From contig CAZXXS010000095.1 of NCBI GenBank assembly GCA_964644845.1, forward strand, positions 1 to 32,178: a DNA stretch of 32,178 bases, written 5' to 3'. Shown here one piece after another: positions 25,222 through 32,178 of this stretch. How positions within the stretch are numbered: the stretch's first letter is position 1; each line of letters starts with the position of its first letter. The position numbers and the translations under genes are program-made. The notes under the pieces were generated by a model. It was given only the letters and a program-made list of their open reading frames with translations. It did no database searches and was not told where the DNA came from. The DNA is from Geothermovivens sp964644845. GTDB taxonomy: Bacteria; Zhuqueibacterota; Zhuqueibacteria; Oleimicrobiales; Geothermoviventaceae.

Positions 25222-26126
25222 TTGCGTTTCCTCCGGGGGTTAACAGCAGCGGTGATTTGGAACGGGCGGGCGCGTTCTGTTTCGGGCGAGCGGGTTTTGC
25301 CCGGCCAAACGGCGGCACAAACCGGGGAGCTGGCAGCCCACGTACCAGGCAGAGGAGAAAGGTCTGCTGTGCCAAACGTCTGCGGACTGCTAAACAGCGA
25401 GACCGGCTCCGAGGGGAGTCCGGGGGAGAAAGCACGGGCACTTGCCTCGGAAGAAAGGACCGCGCCGGGTTTCGCGCTCTCGCCGAGCAGGTCCGGCGCA
25501 ACAGGCCCCGTCAAACCGCGTCGGGATGACAGGGGAGGTGGTGCTTTTCAAAGCTGGGTGCGAGCGTGCACCCACAGCATGTTACGCAATTTGGGGACAA
25601 AGTCAAGGTCTTTTTGCTGCAAATGGCTCGAGAACGACTTGCACACGTGCAGATGAAAGCCAACTACCCAACCACTGCTGGGCGGCTGAGCCGGAAACTC
25701 GGAGCAAGGAGTCTGGATTACTCACGCGCAAATTTCTGTTGCAATTTGAGAAGGCCAGGATCTATTCGGTAACCTTAACCGTAGTGACGTCAGTCACTTA
25801 CACTGCAGGTCAAACGACCGGGTCGGAACTCCTGACCGGGGAAGGGAGTAGCTGAAAAACAAGTCCAGTGAGTTTTGACCCATTTACCAGTTACACACAG
25901 CCATTTGACGGGGAAAGTCCGGCTTTTGCTTGGAGAATTTCCCCGTTTTTTATTTGGAAGTAGCCTGATTTGGTTGCGGGGGGTGCGACTACGGAAATGC
26001 AAACAGCGAAGAAGGAAGCCTGGTCCTGGAATGTGTCCGTCGCAGTGCTCTCTGTACGGCGGTCTCTACCGCCTTCCTCCGGAAGGGCTTCGTCGCAACC
26101 GTGGAAGAAACTGTGCGAGGTGGTGA
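25222..26126. other. Gene-free stretch of about 0.9 kb
   Basis: I find no supported coding region. It includes TGACGTCA (25785-25792) inside GTGAC-GTCA-GTCAC (25784-25797), a perfect CGACC-G-GGTCG palindrome (25815-25825), and a strong plus-strand terminator at 25908-25955. A GAGGGGAGTCCGG-like stretch near 25410 recalls the RNase P P4 box by chance only. Part may be the leader of the gene at 26127. Confidence 0.55.
25908..25955 (+). terminator. Orphan intrinsic terminator in a gene-free region
   Basis: ACGGGGAAA (25908-25916) / TTTCCCCGT (25938-25946), 9 bp, 21-nt loop, followed by TTTTTATTT. No coding gene precedes it on the plus strand; the nearest one upstream (24383) is 1.5 kb away and the next gene starts at 26127. 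It may end a small RNA or be an attenuator in the leader of that gene. Confidence 0.8.
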
Positions 26127-28787
26127 ATGCAGAAGATCTTCAAGCTCGTGCTTCTCGCGCTCCCAATGGGTTTTTTCTTTCCCCTCACAGCGAAAACGGC
26201 CACGCCAGACTTTTCCGTCCGCGGCTGGGTCCTGTTGCTCGACGACATGGACTACCTTCGCCAAACGATTCAGAAGGCACCCGAGTTCGGGATCAACCAT
26301 TTGGAGTTGTCACACGCCATTGTGCACCACGTCGACGAGCTCTTCGACGATCCGGACCGTCTGGCGCATGTACGTGAACTGATTGACCTCGGCCACCAAA
26401 GTGGCGCAAAGGTCTACATTTGGACCCACGAGCTCAATGGGGTGCCTCGTTCTTTTTGGAGGCGTGGCAAGCTTGAGGTGGACTCGAACCGCTTTTGGAA
26501 GTGGCTACGCAACAAGTACCAGCGCGTTTTTGAGCTTCTGCCCGATGTCGACGGACTGATTCTCACGACGGTTGAGACCGAGGTCGTCATCTACGATGAC
26601 GTTCGCGTCCGGAGTTCTCTTCCACCAGCTGAACGTCTCTTGAAGTTGTACAGCGAGCTTTACAACGTGTGCAAGAGCCGAAAGAAGGAACTCTGGGTAC
26701 GCACGTTCAATTCGCAGCCTGAAGGCTACTTTTGGACTCAACAGGCCCTCAAGCGAGCTCCGAAGGGCATTCGAGTTCTCACCAAGCACGTTTTCTTCGA
26801 CTGGTGGGAGTACTACCCGCTGAATCCCCTCCTTGGGGATGTGGGCGACCACGTGCAAGTAGCGGAGTTTGACCTCTGTGGTCAGTTCCACGGCCACGCC
26901 TACTACCCGTGGCTACTTGGCGACTACCTGGGGCAACGCATTCGGCAACTTGTGGAACGTCACGTGAACGGCGCGGTAGCCAGGATCGCCTGGCACGGCC
27001 AACACAGTTTTGGCACGCCCAACGAGGGCAACATCTGGGCATTTTCGCGCTGGCTGAATGAGCCTAACCTGAGCGCCAAGCAGGCGTACAGGGATTGGGC
27101 CCAGAAACGGTACGGCAAACAGGCAGGCGAGAAGGTTCTGAACATCCTTTTGCGCACCAACGATCTTGTTCAGAAGATCCTGTTTGTGCACGGTTTCAAG
27201 TCGGTCGAGAGCGGAAGCGTGTCGGGGCTGAAACATTTGCTCGTGGTACGGAAATTACACCCGCTGGTAACTCGTGACTTCATCTCGCGCTACAAGCCGG
27301 GGTTGCGCCCGGTGGCGGAGGAGCTGGTTCACCCTAAGCCCACCACCCGGATCTGGGTGAGACGAGAGAAAGAAGAGGCTTCACGGATTGCGAGACGCTG
27401 TTTGCAGGATGTTGAAGTGCTTCGTCCAGAGCTCAAACCGTCCCGCTACCGCGAACTACGCGACGGGTTTGCCCGCACGGTTTTGGCGGCCCGTGTTTGG
27501 AAGCCTCTTGCGGAATTGTCAGTGGCTTACGGAATCTGGGAACAAAGCGGGAACGAAAACGACGCCGAGGTGCTCCGCTGTTTGGCTTACCAGATTGAAG
27601 CTGTGGCCGATGAGGTGGGCAAGTCGACGTACGCCACACCGCTGACACCCGCACACAAGCTGTACACCCTTGCGACGGATCTACGGCGAATCCTGCGGCC
27701 TGAAGTGCAGTGGGCGTACTGGTACTACGGGGATTTCGCTTCGGCTCCGGTCCTGGCCGATTTGAACGGTGACGGCAAAAAAGAAATCTTGGTTGTGAAC
27801 AGAGGCAAGAGTCTTCATGTTTTGGATTGCCGTGGACGCAGGCGCTGGCTGTTCCAAACGAAAGGCCTGGGCTGGGCCTACCCGAGCATGACCTCAAGAC
27901 CTCTTACCGTAGATCTGGACGGCGACGGACAAAAGGAGGTGCTTTTCGGGGCGGCAGATGGTCGCCTGCTGGCCCTCGGCAAGCAGGGAGAACTTCGCTG
28001 GTGGGTTCAGACAGGTGGAGCTGTGTCTGCGGGCCCCGTTCTGATTCCAGGGCAACCACCTCTGGTTGTCTTCGGTTCGCACGACGGGCTTCTAAGGGCT
28101 GTTGACCGCTGGGGCAACGTGCGTTGGAAAGCTGATTTGCGCGAACCGATTCAACAGACCTCCCTGGTGTGCCCTGCACCAAGCGGTGGGGGGATGCAAA
28201 TCGTGGCCTGGACGGAAAACGGACGCGTACTGGCGGTTGGAGAGGCTGGCAAACCCCTGTGGGGGTCCGGGCTTGGCGAGCCCACGACCGGAGCCGCGTA
28301 CTTGGCATTGCCGCAACAGCCGCAAATTGTCTTTACCACGCGCTCCGGGCGAGTTTTCGGCCTTTCCCTCGCGGGTAGAAAACTGTGGAGTTGCGAGCTT
28401 GGGGCGGTGGTAACAGCTCCGCCAGCCGTCTGGGGGAAGAGCAACACCGCGGAAGTTCTGGTTGGTACGGCGGACGGGGAACTGTTGGCGGTGGCACCTG
28501 GGGGAACCGTACGGCGGGTGTTCCAGAACTCAGCTGCACTCACTTCGCCCCCTGTCGCCGCGGATGTGGACGGAGACGGCAGGGCGGAGTTCGTGTGCGG
28601 CGAGGCTTCTGGAGCCGTGGCCGTGCTGAGCCAGGACGGCGAAGTGCTGTGGCGTTTTTCCGGAGGGAGCGACCGTAGCGCGGTGGTAGCACCACCCCTT
28701 GTGACTGATCTGGACGGAGACGGGCGAACAGAAATCCTTGTGCCGGGAACCGATCATTTCCTTCTCTGCTTGCGTCCGGAGCTGTAG
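26127..28787 (+). CDS. Secreted TIM-barrel glycoside hydrolase-like protein (GH67-reminiscent) fused to Ca-loop beta-propeller
   Basis: 886 aa; ATG at 26127, AGGTGGTGA just upstream. Signal peptide about 1-24. Residues about 30-330 look like a TIM barrel: LDDMDYLRQTI, GINHLELSH, GAKVYIWTHELNG, VDGLILTTVETE, and a segment ARIAWHGQHSFGTPNEGN..WAFSRWLNEPNLSAKQAYRDW that recalls the GH67 alpha-glucuronidase C-terminal part (ANLYAFGRLAWNPDLSA). About 330-520 is helical. Then an FG-GAP/PQQ-like propeller from about 535, with DxNxDGxxE calcium loops: ADLNGDGKKE, VDLDGDGQKE, ADVDGDGRAE and TDLDGDGRTE, plus WxF/W and G-x-DG-x-LxAL blade motifs. The likely role is hydrolysis or binding of a uronide or glycan at the cell surface; the GH call is tentative and the catalytic acids are not pinned down. 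Confidence 0.65.
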   Translation: MQKIFKLVLLALPMGFFFPLTAKTATPDFSVRGWVLLLDDMDYLRQTIQKAPEFGINHLELSHAIVHHVDELFDDPDRLAHVRELIDLGHQSGAKVYIWTHELNGVPRSFWRRGKLEVDSNRFWKWLRNKYQRVFELLPDVDGLILTTVETEVVIYDDVRVRSSLPPAERLLKLYSELYNVCKSRKKELWVRTFNSQPEGYFWTQQALKRAPKGIRVLTKHVFFDWWEYYPLNPLLGDVGDHVQVAEFDLCGQFHGHAYYPWLLGDYLGQRIRQLVERHVNGAVARIAWHGQHSFGTPNEGNIWAFSRWLNEPNLSAKQAYRDWAQKRYGKQAGEKVLNILLRTNDLVQKILFVHGFKSVESGSVSGLKHLLVVRKLHPLVTRDFISRYKPGLRPVAEELVHPKPTTRIWVRREKEEASRIARRCLQDVEVLRPELKPSRYRELRDGFARTVLAARVWKPLAELSVAYGIWEQSGNENDAEVLRCLAYQIEAVADEVGKSTYATPLTPAHKLYTLATDLRRILRPEVQWAYWYYGDFASAPVLADLNGDGKKEILVVNRGKSLHVLDCRGRRRWLFQTKGLGWAYPSMTSRPLTVDLDGDGQKEVLFGAADGRLLALGKQGELRWWVQTGGAVSAGPVLIPGQPPLVVFGSHDGLLRAVDRWGNVRWKADLREPIQQTSLVCPAPSGGGMQIVAWTENGRVLAVGEAGKPLWGSGLGEPTTGAAYLALPQQPQIVFTTRSGRVFGLSLAGRKLWSCELGAVVTAPPAVWGKSNTAEVLVGTADGELLAVAPGGTVRRVFQNSAALTSPPVAADVDGDGRAEFVCGEASGAVAVLSQDGEVLWRFSGGSDRSAVVAPPLVTDLDGDGRTEILVPGTDHFLLCLRPEL

Positions 28788-28916
28788 CGAGCTTGCCCCT
28801 TTTGCACCGCTGAGTGAGGGATTTTTTCTCTGGTCTGAGCACGCTGTGCGGTGGACGCACTCGTTTCCCCCTTACCGTGGCGTGTCCTCGGTTGTGATCG
28901 GCAAAGCTGTTTCGCC

Positions 28917-31481
28917 TCAGCGGCTGAACCAGTACGTTAACTTGACCAGGAACACGTGGTCGCCGGCGGTCGTGAAGAGCCGTTTCAGATCGCCGGGGGC
29001 GTCGAAAACCCCCTCTGGGTCGAAGCGCGTTCGTCCCTGGGACCAGACCAGGTAAAGCGTTGAGCCCGGCCTGTACTCCCACCGGAGCACCAAATTCGAC
29101 CGGAACTGCTTGAAGTTGAAATCAGGTGGGGAATCCCACGTGTACGGTGCCAAACGGTCCTCGTAGCGAGCCGCTCTTGGCGACACGACCTGTTTGAAAT
29201 CTGAGTACCTGCCAGCGGTGACGAAGGGCATGCCGTAGAACTGGAGTGAGAGGTGTGGCGTCAAGGTGTAGCTGAAGCGCGTCGTAATCGCCAACGTCTT
29301 CCGATCGAGCTGGGCCAGCACGTAGTGCGGGGTGCCGTTGTCGTCTTCCACTGTAGCCACGTACTGAAGTTCGTCGCGGCTCACGGCGTAGTACGGACCA
29401 ACCGAAATGTTCAGCCTCCCCGAAAGATCCGCGGTAACCTGCGGGCTGATCGTGTGTGTCCAGGTGCCGTTTGGTTGCCAGCTGGCGAAGATGTTAGTGG
29501 ACAGTCGAACGGATTTTCGGTTGTCCGAGTAAAGCCCGAACCAGACATTGGTCCGGTCGGGCATTCGTAAAGCAGGTCCACCTCGTAAAGCCGTGGGTTC
29601 CAGTCTGTCAACATCTTGGTTCACACCGGCGAAAAATCCCCAGTAGTTCAAGAGCTGAAAGTGCGTGTTCACATTCCAGCCCCGTGTCAGGTGCTCCCGT
29701 CCGAACGTGTAGGCGTCCCAGTAGTTGAGGTTGATGTTGTACATCCGGAAGAATCGCCCCGGTTTGTAGTGTCTGTACCCGCCAAAAAGAAAACCAATGA
29801 GAAAGTCGGTCACGCGCAGGTAGCCCAGGTCGTTTGACTCGAAGCCGGGACTGCGGACCAGCGTACCGACACCGAACGTGACGCTTCCACCGAACTTGCC
29901 GACGAACAGCTTGCCGCCGAAGCCCGAGAGAGAAGTACGTGTGGGATCGTAGTGCAGATGGGGAGCGTCGGGGCGTTGGAAGTACCTCGCGGACGACTTT
30001 TGCGCGCGCTGGATGGCTGCCGGTGAACCCTCGATTCTGGAACCGAAGACCGATGCCGAAAGCATCCAGTTGTCGTTGCGCCAGCGGTGATCCAGGTCCA
30101 GTCCACCGGTTACGGCGCGGCGGTTCAGTTTGTCGAAATTTTCGTACGAAAGATCCCGCGCAACATGTGTGAGGATGCCGCCAAGAGCCGTGCGTCCCTG
30201 CCGCATCTCTTTACGGAGGCGCGCTACGAAGTAGTTTGTACGCGGTTCCACAGGCACGCTGTAGCGGCGCTTGCCTTCCTGAACTTCCGCCTCGGCCTGT
30301 TCGGTAAGAGCCTCGAGCACGCCGAGACTCCACCCGGTTTTGGTACGGCCGCTGAGCTTTGCTGCCCCCAGGATGTTTACCGCTTCGGGCATTTTTACGT
30401 AAGCGCTGTCTGGCACATTGGGGTAAACCTGTGGGCTTCGCCCGATGCGGCGGGAGTAGAAAAGTGTGGCGTTGCCCATTTCGCCGTCCCCCACGCCGAT
30501 GGGGTAGGAGAAGATGTTGGCCCCTTCAAGGAAAAAGGGTCGCTTTTCTTCAAAAAACGTTTCGTAGGCCGTCAGGTTGAATTCCGACGGGTCGGCTTCA
30601 ACCTGGCCAAAATCCGGATGCACGGTCAAATTCAGCGAAATGTTCGACGACACGGCGTAGCGTGCGTCCAAGCCAACGGCTGCGGACCGCTGAGGACCGC
30701 TCCGAAAGGGGTTACCGGATTCTTCCGGCTGCAACGTCAGAGAGGCTCGGGTGTAGGGCAGGAGCTCGAGACCGTGCACTTGGGGCAGGTTTTCCAAACC
30801 GCTAAGTTCGCCGTAGTAAATGATTTCGCCGGCGGCGTCGCGCGGGATCAGACTCCAGTGATCCTCTTCGTTCTTTCGGTAAATGAAGCGCATGACGTTG
30901 AAACCCCACGTCTGCACATGTTTGTGCGGGTAACGGAGCTGGGAAAAGGGGATGCCGAACTCAGCAATCCAGCCACTGTCGTCCACCGTTGTTTTCACGT
31001 ACCAAACAGCGTCCCAGTTTGTGTCGACCTGCTCGCCGTTGTTCCAGATGTGCATGTCCATGCGGCTACCGGCGGCGTTCACCCCGAAACCGTAGGCTGT
31101 GTTGTGGTCGTGGTAGCTGTCGAAAGCGATCCCAACCCAGTCAGAAGGCGTTTCAACGTCACGCCGCACGAGGCGTCCGACGATTCGTTCGGGTTGGCTG
31201 TCGTAGGCCCGCACGAGTACGTAGAGCAAGCGGTTGTCATACGCCACGCGCACGGTAGTCCGCTCGGTGGCCGGTTGTCCTTCGAACGGCTTTTGCTGCA
31301 GGAAGCTGTCAGCTGCGGGAATGCTCCACCAAATCGGCTCAATTCGGCCGTCCACATGGATCGCGCCTTGCGGCACGCGGACAGCTCTGAGGTGAGGGCG
31401 AGTCGAGCCTGCAGATGAGGCCAGTGCGACTCCTGCGCAGCAGAACGCCACAACGAAGATCCAGGTTGCAACACGCCTCAT
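28917..31481 (-). CDS. DUF5916 outer-membrane protein with N-terminal CBM9-like domain
   Basis: 854 aa; ATG at 31481 with GGAGGTG about 8 nt upstream. Signal peptide 1-22 (VAFCCAGVALASSA). About 38-210 is a CBM9/DOMON-like beta sandwich (IHVDGRIEPIWWSI, VAYDNRLLYVLVRAYD, WVGIAFDSYHD, WIAEFGIPFSQLRY). From about 240 follow DUF5916 hallmarks: HPDFGQVEADPSEFNLTAYE then TFFEEKRPFFLEGANIF, FYSRRIGRSPQ, and alternating strands to a C-terminal LVKLTYWFSR, consistent with an outer-membrane beta-barrel. Such proteins are frequent in Bacteroidota, Gemmatimonadota and KSB1-type bacteria; their function is unknown, and glycan binding or uptake is guessed from the CBM9-like domain. The gene runs convergent to the GH67-like gene, ending 129 bp from it. 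Confidence 0.88.
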   Translation of the reverse strand: MRRVATWIFVVAFCCAGVALASSAGSTRPHLRAVRVPQGAIHVDGRIEPIWWSIPAADSFLQQKPFEGQPATERTTVRVAYDNRLLYVLVRAYDSQPERIVGRLVRRDVETPSDWVGIAFDSYHDHNTAYGFGVNAAGSRMDMHIWNNGEQVDTNWDAVWYVKTTVDDSGWIAEFGIPFSQLRYPHKHVQTWGFNVMRFIYRKNEEDHWSLIPRDAAGEIIYYGELSGLENLPQVHGLELLPYTRASLTLQPEESGNPFRSGPQRSAAVGLDARYAVSSNISLNLTVHPDFGQVEADPSEFNLTAYETFFEEKRPFFLEGANIFSYPIGVGDGEMGNATLFYSRRIGRSPQVYPNVPDSAYVKMPEAVNILGAAKLSGRTKTGWSLGVLEALTEQAEAEVQEGKRRYSVPVEPRTNYFVARLRKEMRQGRTALGGILTHVARDLSYENFDKLNRRAVTGGLDLDHRWRNDNWMLSASVFGSRIEGSPAAIQRAQKSSARYFQRPDAPHLHYDPTRTSLSGFGGKLFVGKFGGSVTFGVGTLVRSPGFESNDLGYLRVTDFLIGFLFGGYRHYKPGRFFRMYNINLNYWDAYTFGREHLTRGWNVNTHFQLLNYWGFFAGVNQDVDRLEPTALRGGPALRMPDRTNVWFGLYSDNRKSVRLSTNIFASWQPNGTWTHTISPQVTADLSGRLNISVGPYYAVSRDELQYVATVEDDNGTPHYVLAQLDRKTLAITTRFSYTLTPHLSLQFYGMPFVTAGRYSDFKQVVSPRAARYEDRLAPYTWDSPPDFNFKQFRSNLVLRWEYRPGSTLYLVWSQGRTRFDPEGVFDAPGDLKRLFTTAGDHVFLVKLTYWFSR

Positions 31482-31710
31482 TGCTCTTCACCTCCGACGT
31501 TTCGTGCAATGCTGAGATGGGGAATCGTCGATTTGAGCGAAGAGCAAACTGCCGGCCTCAGTCTGCTCGTGGAGTTTTGCGTTTGGCCCTTAGACGTAAG
31601 CCTTGAAGAAAGGTTTCTGGCGTTGCCACGAAAAAACAGCGCGGCCGACTCGAGAAATCCTGTGTTAGAGACTGTTTTGTAGGTGGCGCGGGATCCGACG
31701 CTGATGGATC

Positions 31711-32178
31711 CGTGTTGGGGCGAGTGATTTCGCAAAGGGGCGAGTTTTACTCGGAACCCGCGTTGTTACTGCGGAAGCCCGCTTCAGCGGGCGCGTGCTT
31801 TCTCGTAGCGAGGTGATTTGATCACCGGCCGGAGTTGCAGCGCAAGGTTTGATTCCCGGAGTGGCACAAGACGCAGTTCTCAGCAGCCCGTGTTCAGGCC
31901 AGTGATTTCGCAGGATGGGGACTTTACTCCGAACCCGCGTTTTTAGCGTGGAAGCCCGCCTGAGCGGGCGCCTGCTTTCCCGTAGCCCGGTGATTTGATC
32001 ACCGGGCGGAGTTGCAGCGCAAGGTTCGATTCCCGGAGTGACACAGGACCCAGTTCTCAGCAGCCCGTGTTCAGGCGAGTGATTTTGCAAGATGGCAATC
32101 TTCGCCCAACACCCGCGCCCTGCCACCACAACGGCCCGCTTCAGCGGGCGCCTGCTTTCCTGTAGCCCGGTGATTTGA
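31711..32178. repeat. Intergenic tandem repeat, about 177-bp unit, two hairpins per unit
   Basis: Units start at 31711, 31889 and 32066 (periods 178 and 177); the third is cut by the window edge. Each unit holds GCCCGC-N4-GCGGGC (31777-31792, 31954-31969, 32134-32149) and a second stem built on GGTGAT-TTG-ATCACC (31812-31826; extended to 10 bp, GCCCGGTGAT / ATCACCGGGC, at 31985-32007). The loop of the first hairpin differs (TTCA or CTGA) while its stem is invariant. Looks like REP-type elements in tandem; an open frame across two units is a by-product of the near multiple-of-three period. Between 31482 and 31710 I see no gene or clear promoter. Confidence 0.9.

Noticed and set aside
25395..25440. 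GAGGGGAGTCCGG stretch resembling the RNase P RNA P4 region
   Set aside because: None of the other conserved RNase P boxes (e.g. ACAGAGAGCAAACC, GGTAAGGGTGAAA) is present nearby.
24517..25656. 379-codon plus-strand frame over the YbjN-like gene
   Set aside because: No ribosome binding site at a plausible start, no recognisable domain, and antisense to a gene with a clear signal peptide and RBS.
31840..32060. GGTTCGATTCCC segments in the tandem repeats resembling a tRNA T-arm
   Set aside because: The flanking bases do not form a T-stem and there is no acceptor, D or anticodon arm.
31665..32129. 154-codon minus-strand frame with repeated peptide
   Set aside because: It only reads through the intergenic tandem repeats because the 177-bp unit is a multiple of three; the next unit breaks the frame, and no start signal is seen.
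1..32178. CRISPR arrays or transposases
   Set aside because: No short direct repeats with regular unique spacers and no DDE/Y1/serine recombinase motifs were seen.

Overview
The window reads as GC-rich bacterial chromosome from a Gram-negative member of the FCB superphylum. The clues are a giant repeat-built surface protein ending in a NYPNPFNP / GVYF type FlgD-like (type IX secretion style) sorting domain, a DUF5916 outer-membrane protein, a lipoprotein with a lipobox, a twin-arginine-exported oxidoreductase, and AGGAGG-type ribosome binding sites. The flavour is closest to lineages such as KSB1, Calditrichota or Zixibacteria rather than classical Bacteroidota; that placement is inference. 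There are no rRNA or tRNA genes, CRISPR arrays, transposases or phage genes.

Layout. 1-3.2 kb: 3' part of a large secreted adhesin-like protein whose 282-bp tandem repeats run off the left edge. 3.3-7.7 kb, minus strand: an exported protein with a C-terminal formylglycine-generating-enzyme-like domain, a membrane protein with a His-rich loop (metal or sulfite exporter-like), and an MFS efflux pump lying between two diverged direct repeats. 7.7-8.8 kb: a gene-free kilobase dense in inverted repeats. 8.8-10.0 kb: folM-like pteridine reductase and folK, convergent and overlapping. 10.2-11.6 kb: an Rrf2-type Cys3 regulator, whose predicted promoter overlaps that of folK, then a bacteriohemerythrin. 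12.2-14.8 kb: lipoprotein aldose 1-epimerase and a membrane-anchored ceramidase-like enzyme. 15.1-18.4 kb: TAT-exported Gfo/Idh/MocA oxidoreductase, an SDR, and a nucleotidyltransferase plus small partner. 18.5-24.4 kb: GH38 alpha-mannosidase, L-fucose isomerase-like protein and a uronate-isomerase-like amidohydrolase. 24.7-28.8 kb: small secreted YbjN-like protein (minus), a 0.9-kb gap with a strong orphan terminator, and a secreted GH67-reminiscent barrel fused to a Ca-loop beta-propeller. 28.9-31.5 kb: DUF5916 outer-membrane protein (minus). 31.7 kb to the edge: about 177-bp tandem intergenic repeats, each carrying two hairpins.

Together the 12-29 kb genes look like a dispersed carbohydrate and possibly glycolipid catabolism neighbourhood without SusC/SusD: enzymes that trim mannosides and perhaps uronides, an epimerase, sugar isomerases and dehydrogenases, plus a ceramidase-like hydrolase. 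Substrates are inferred from families only. Several gene-free stretches hold conspicuous inverted repeats or a terminator that no annotated gene explains; those are the best places to look for undescribed RNA.
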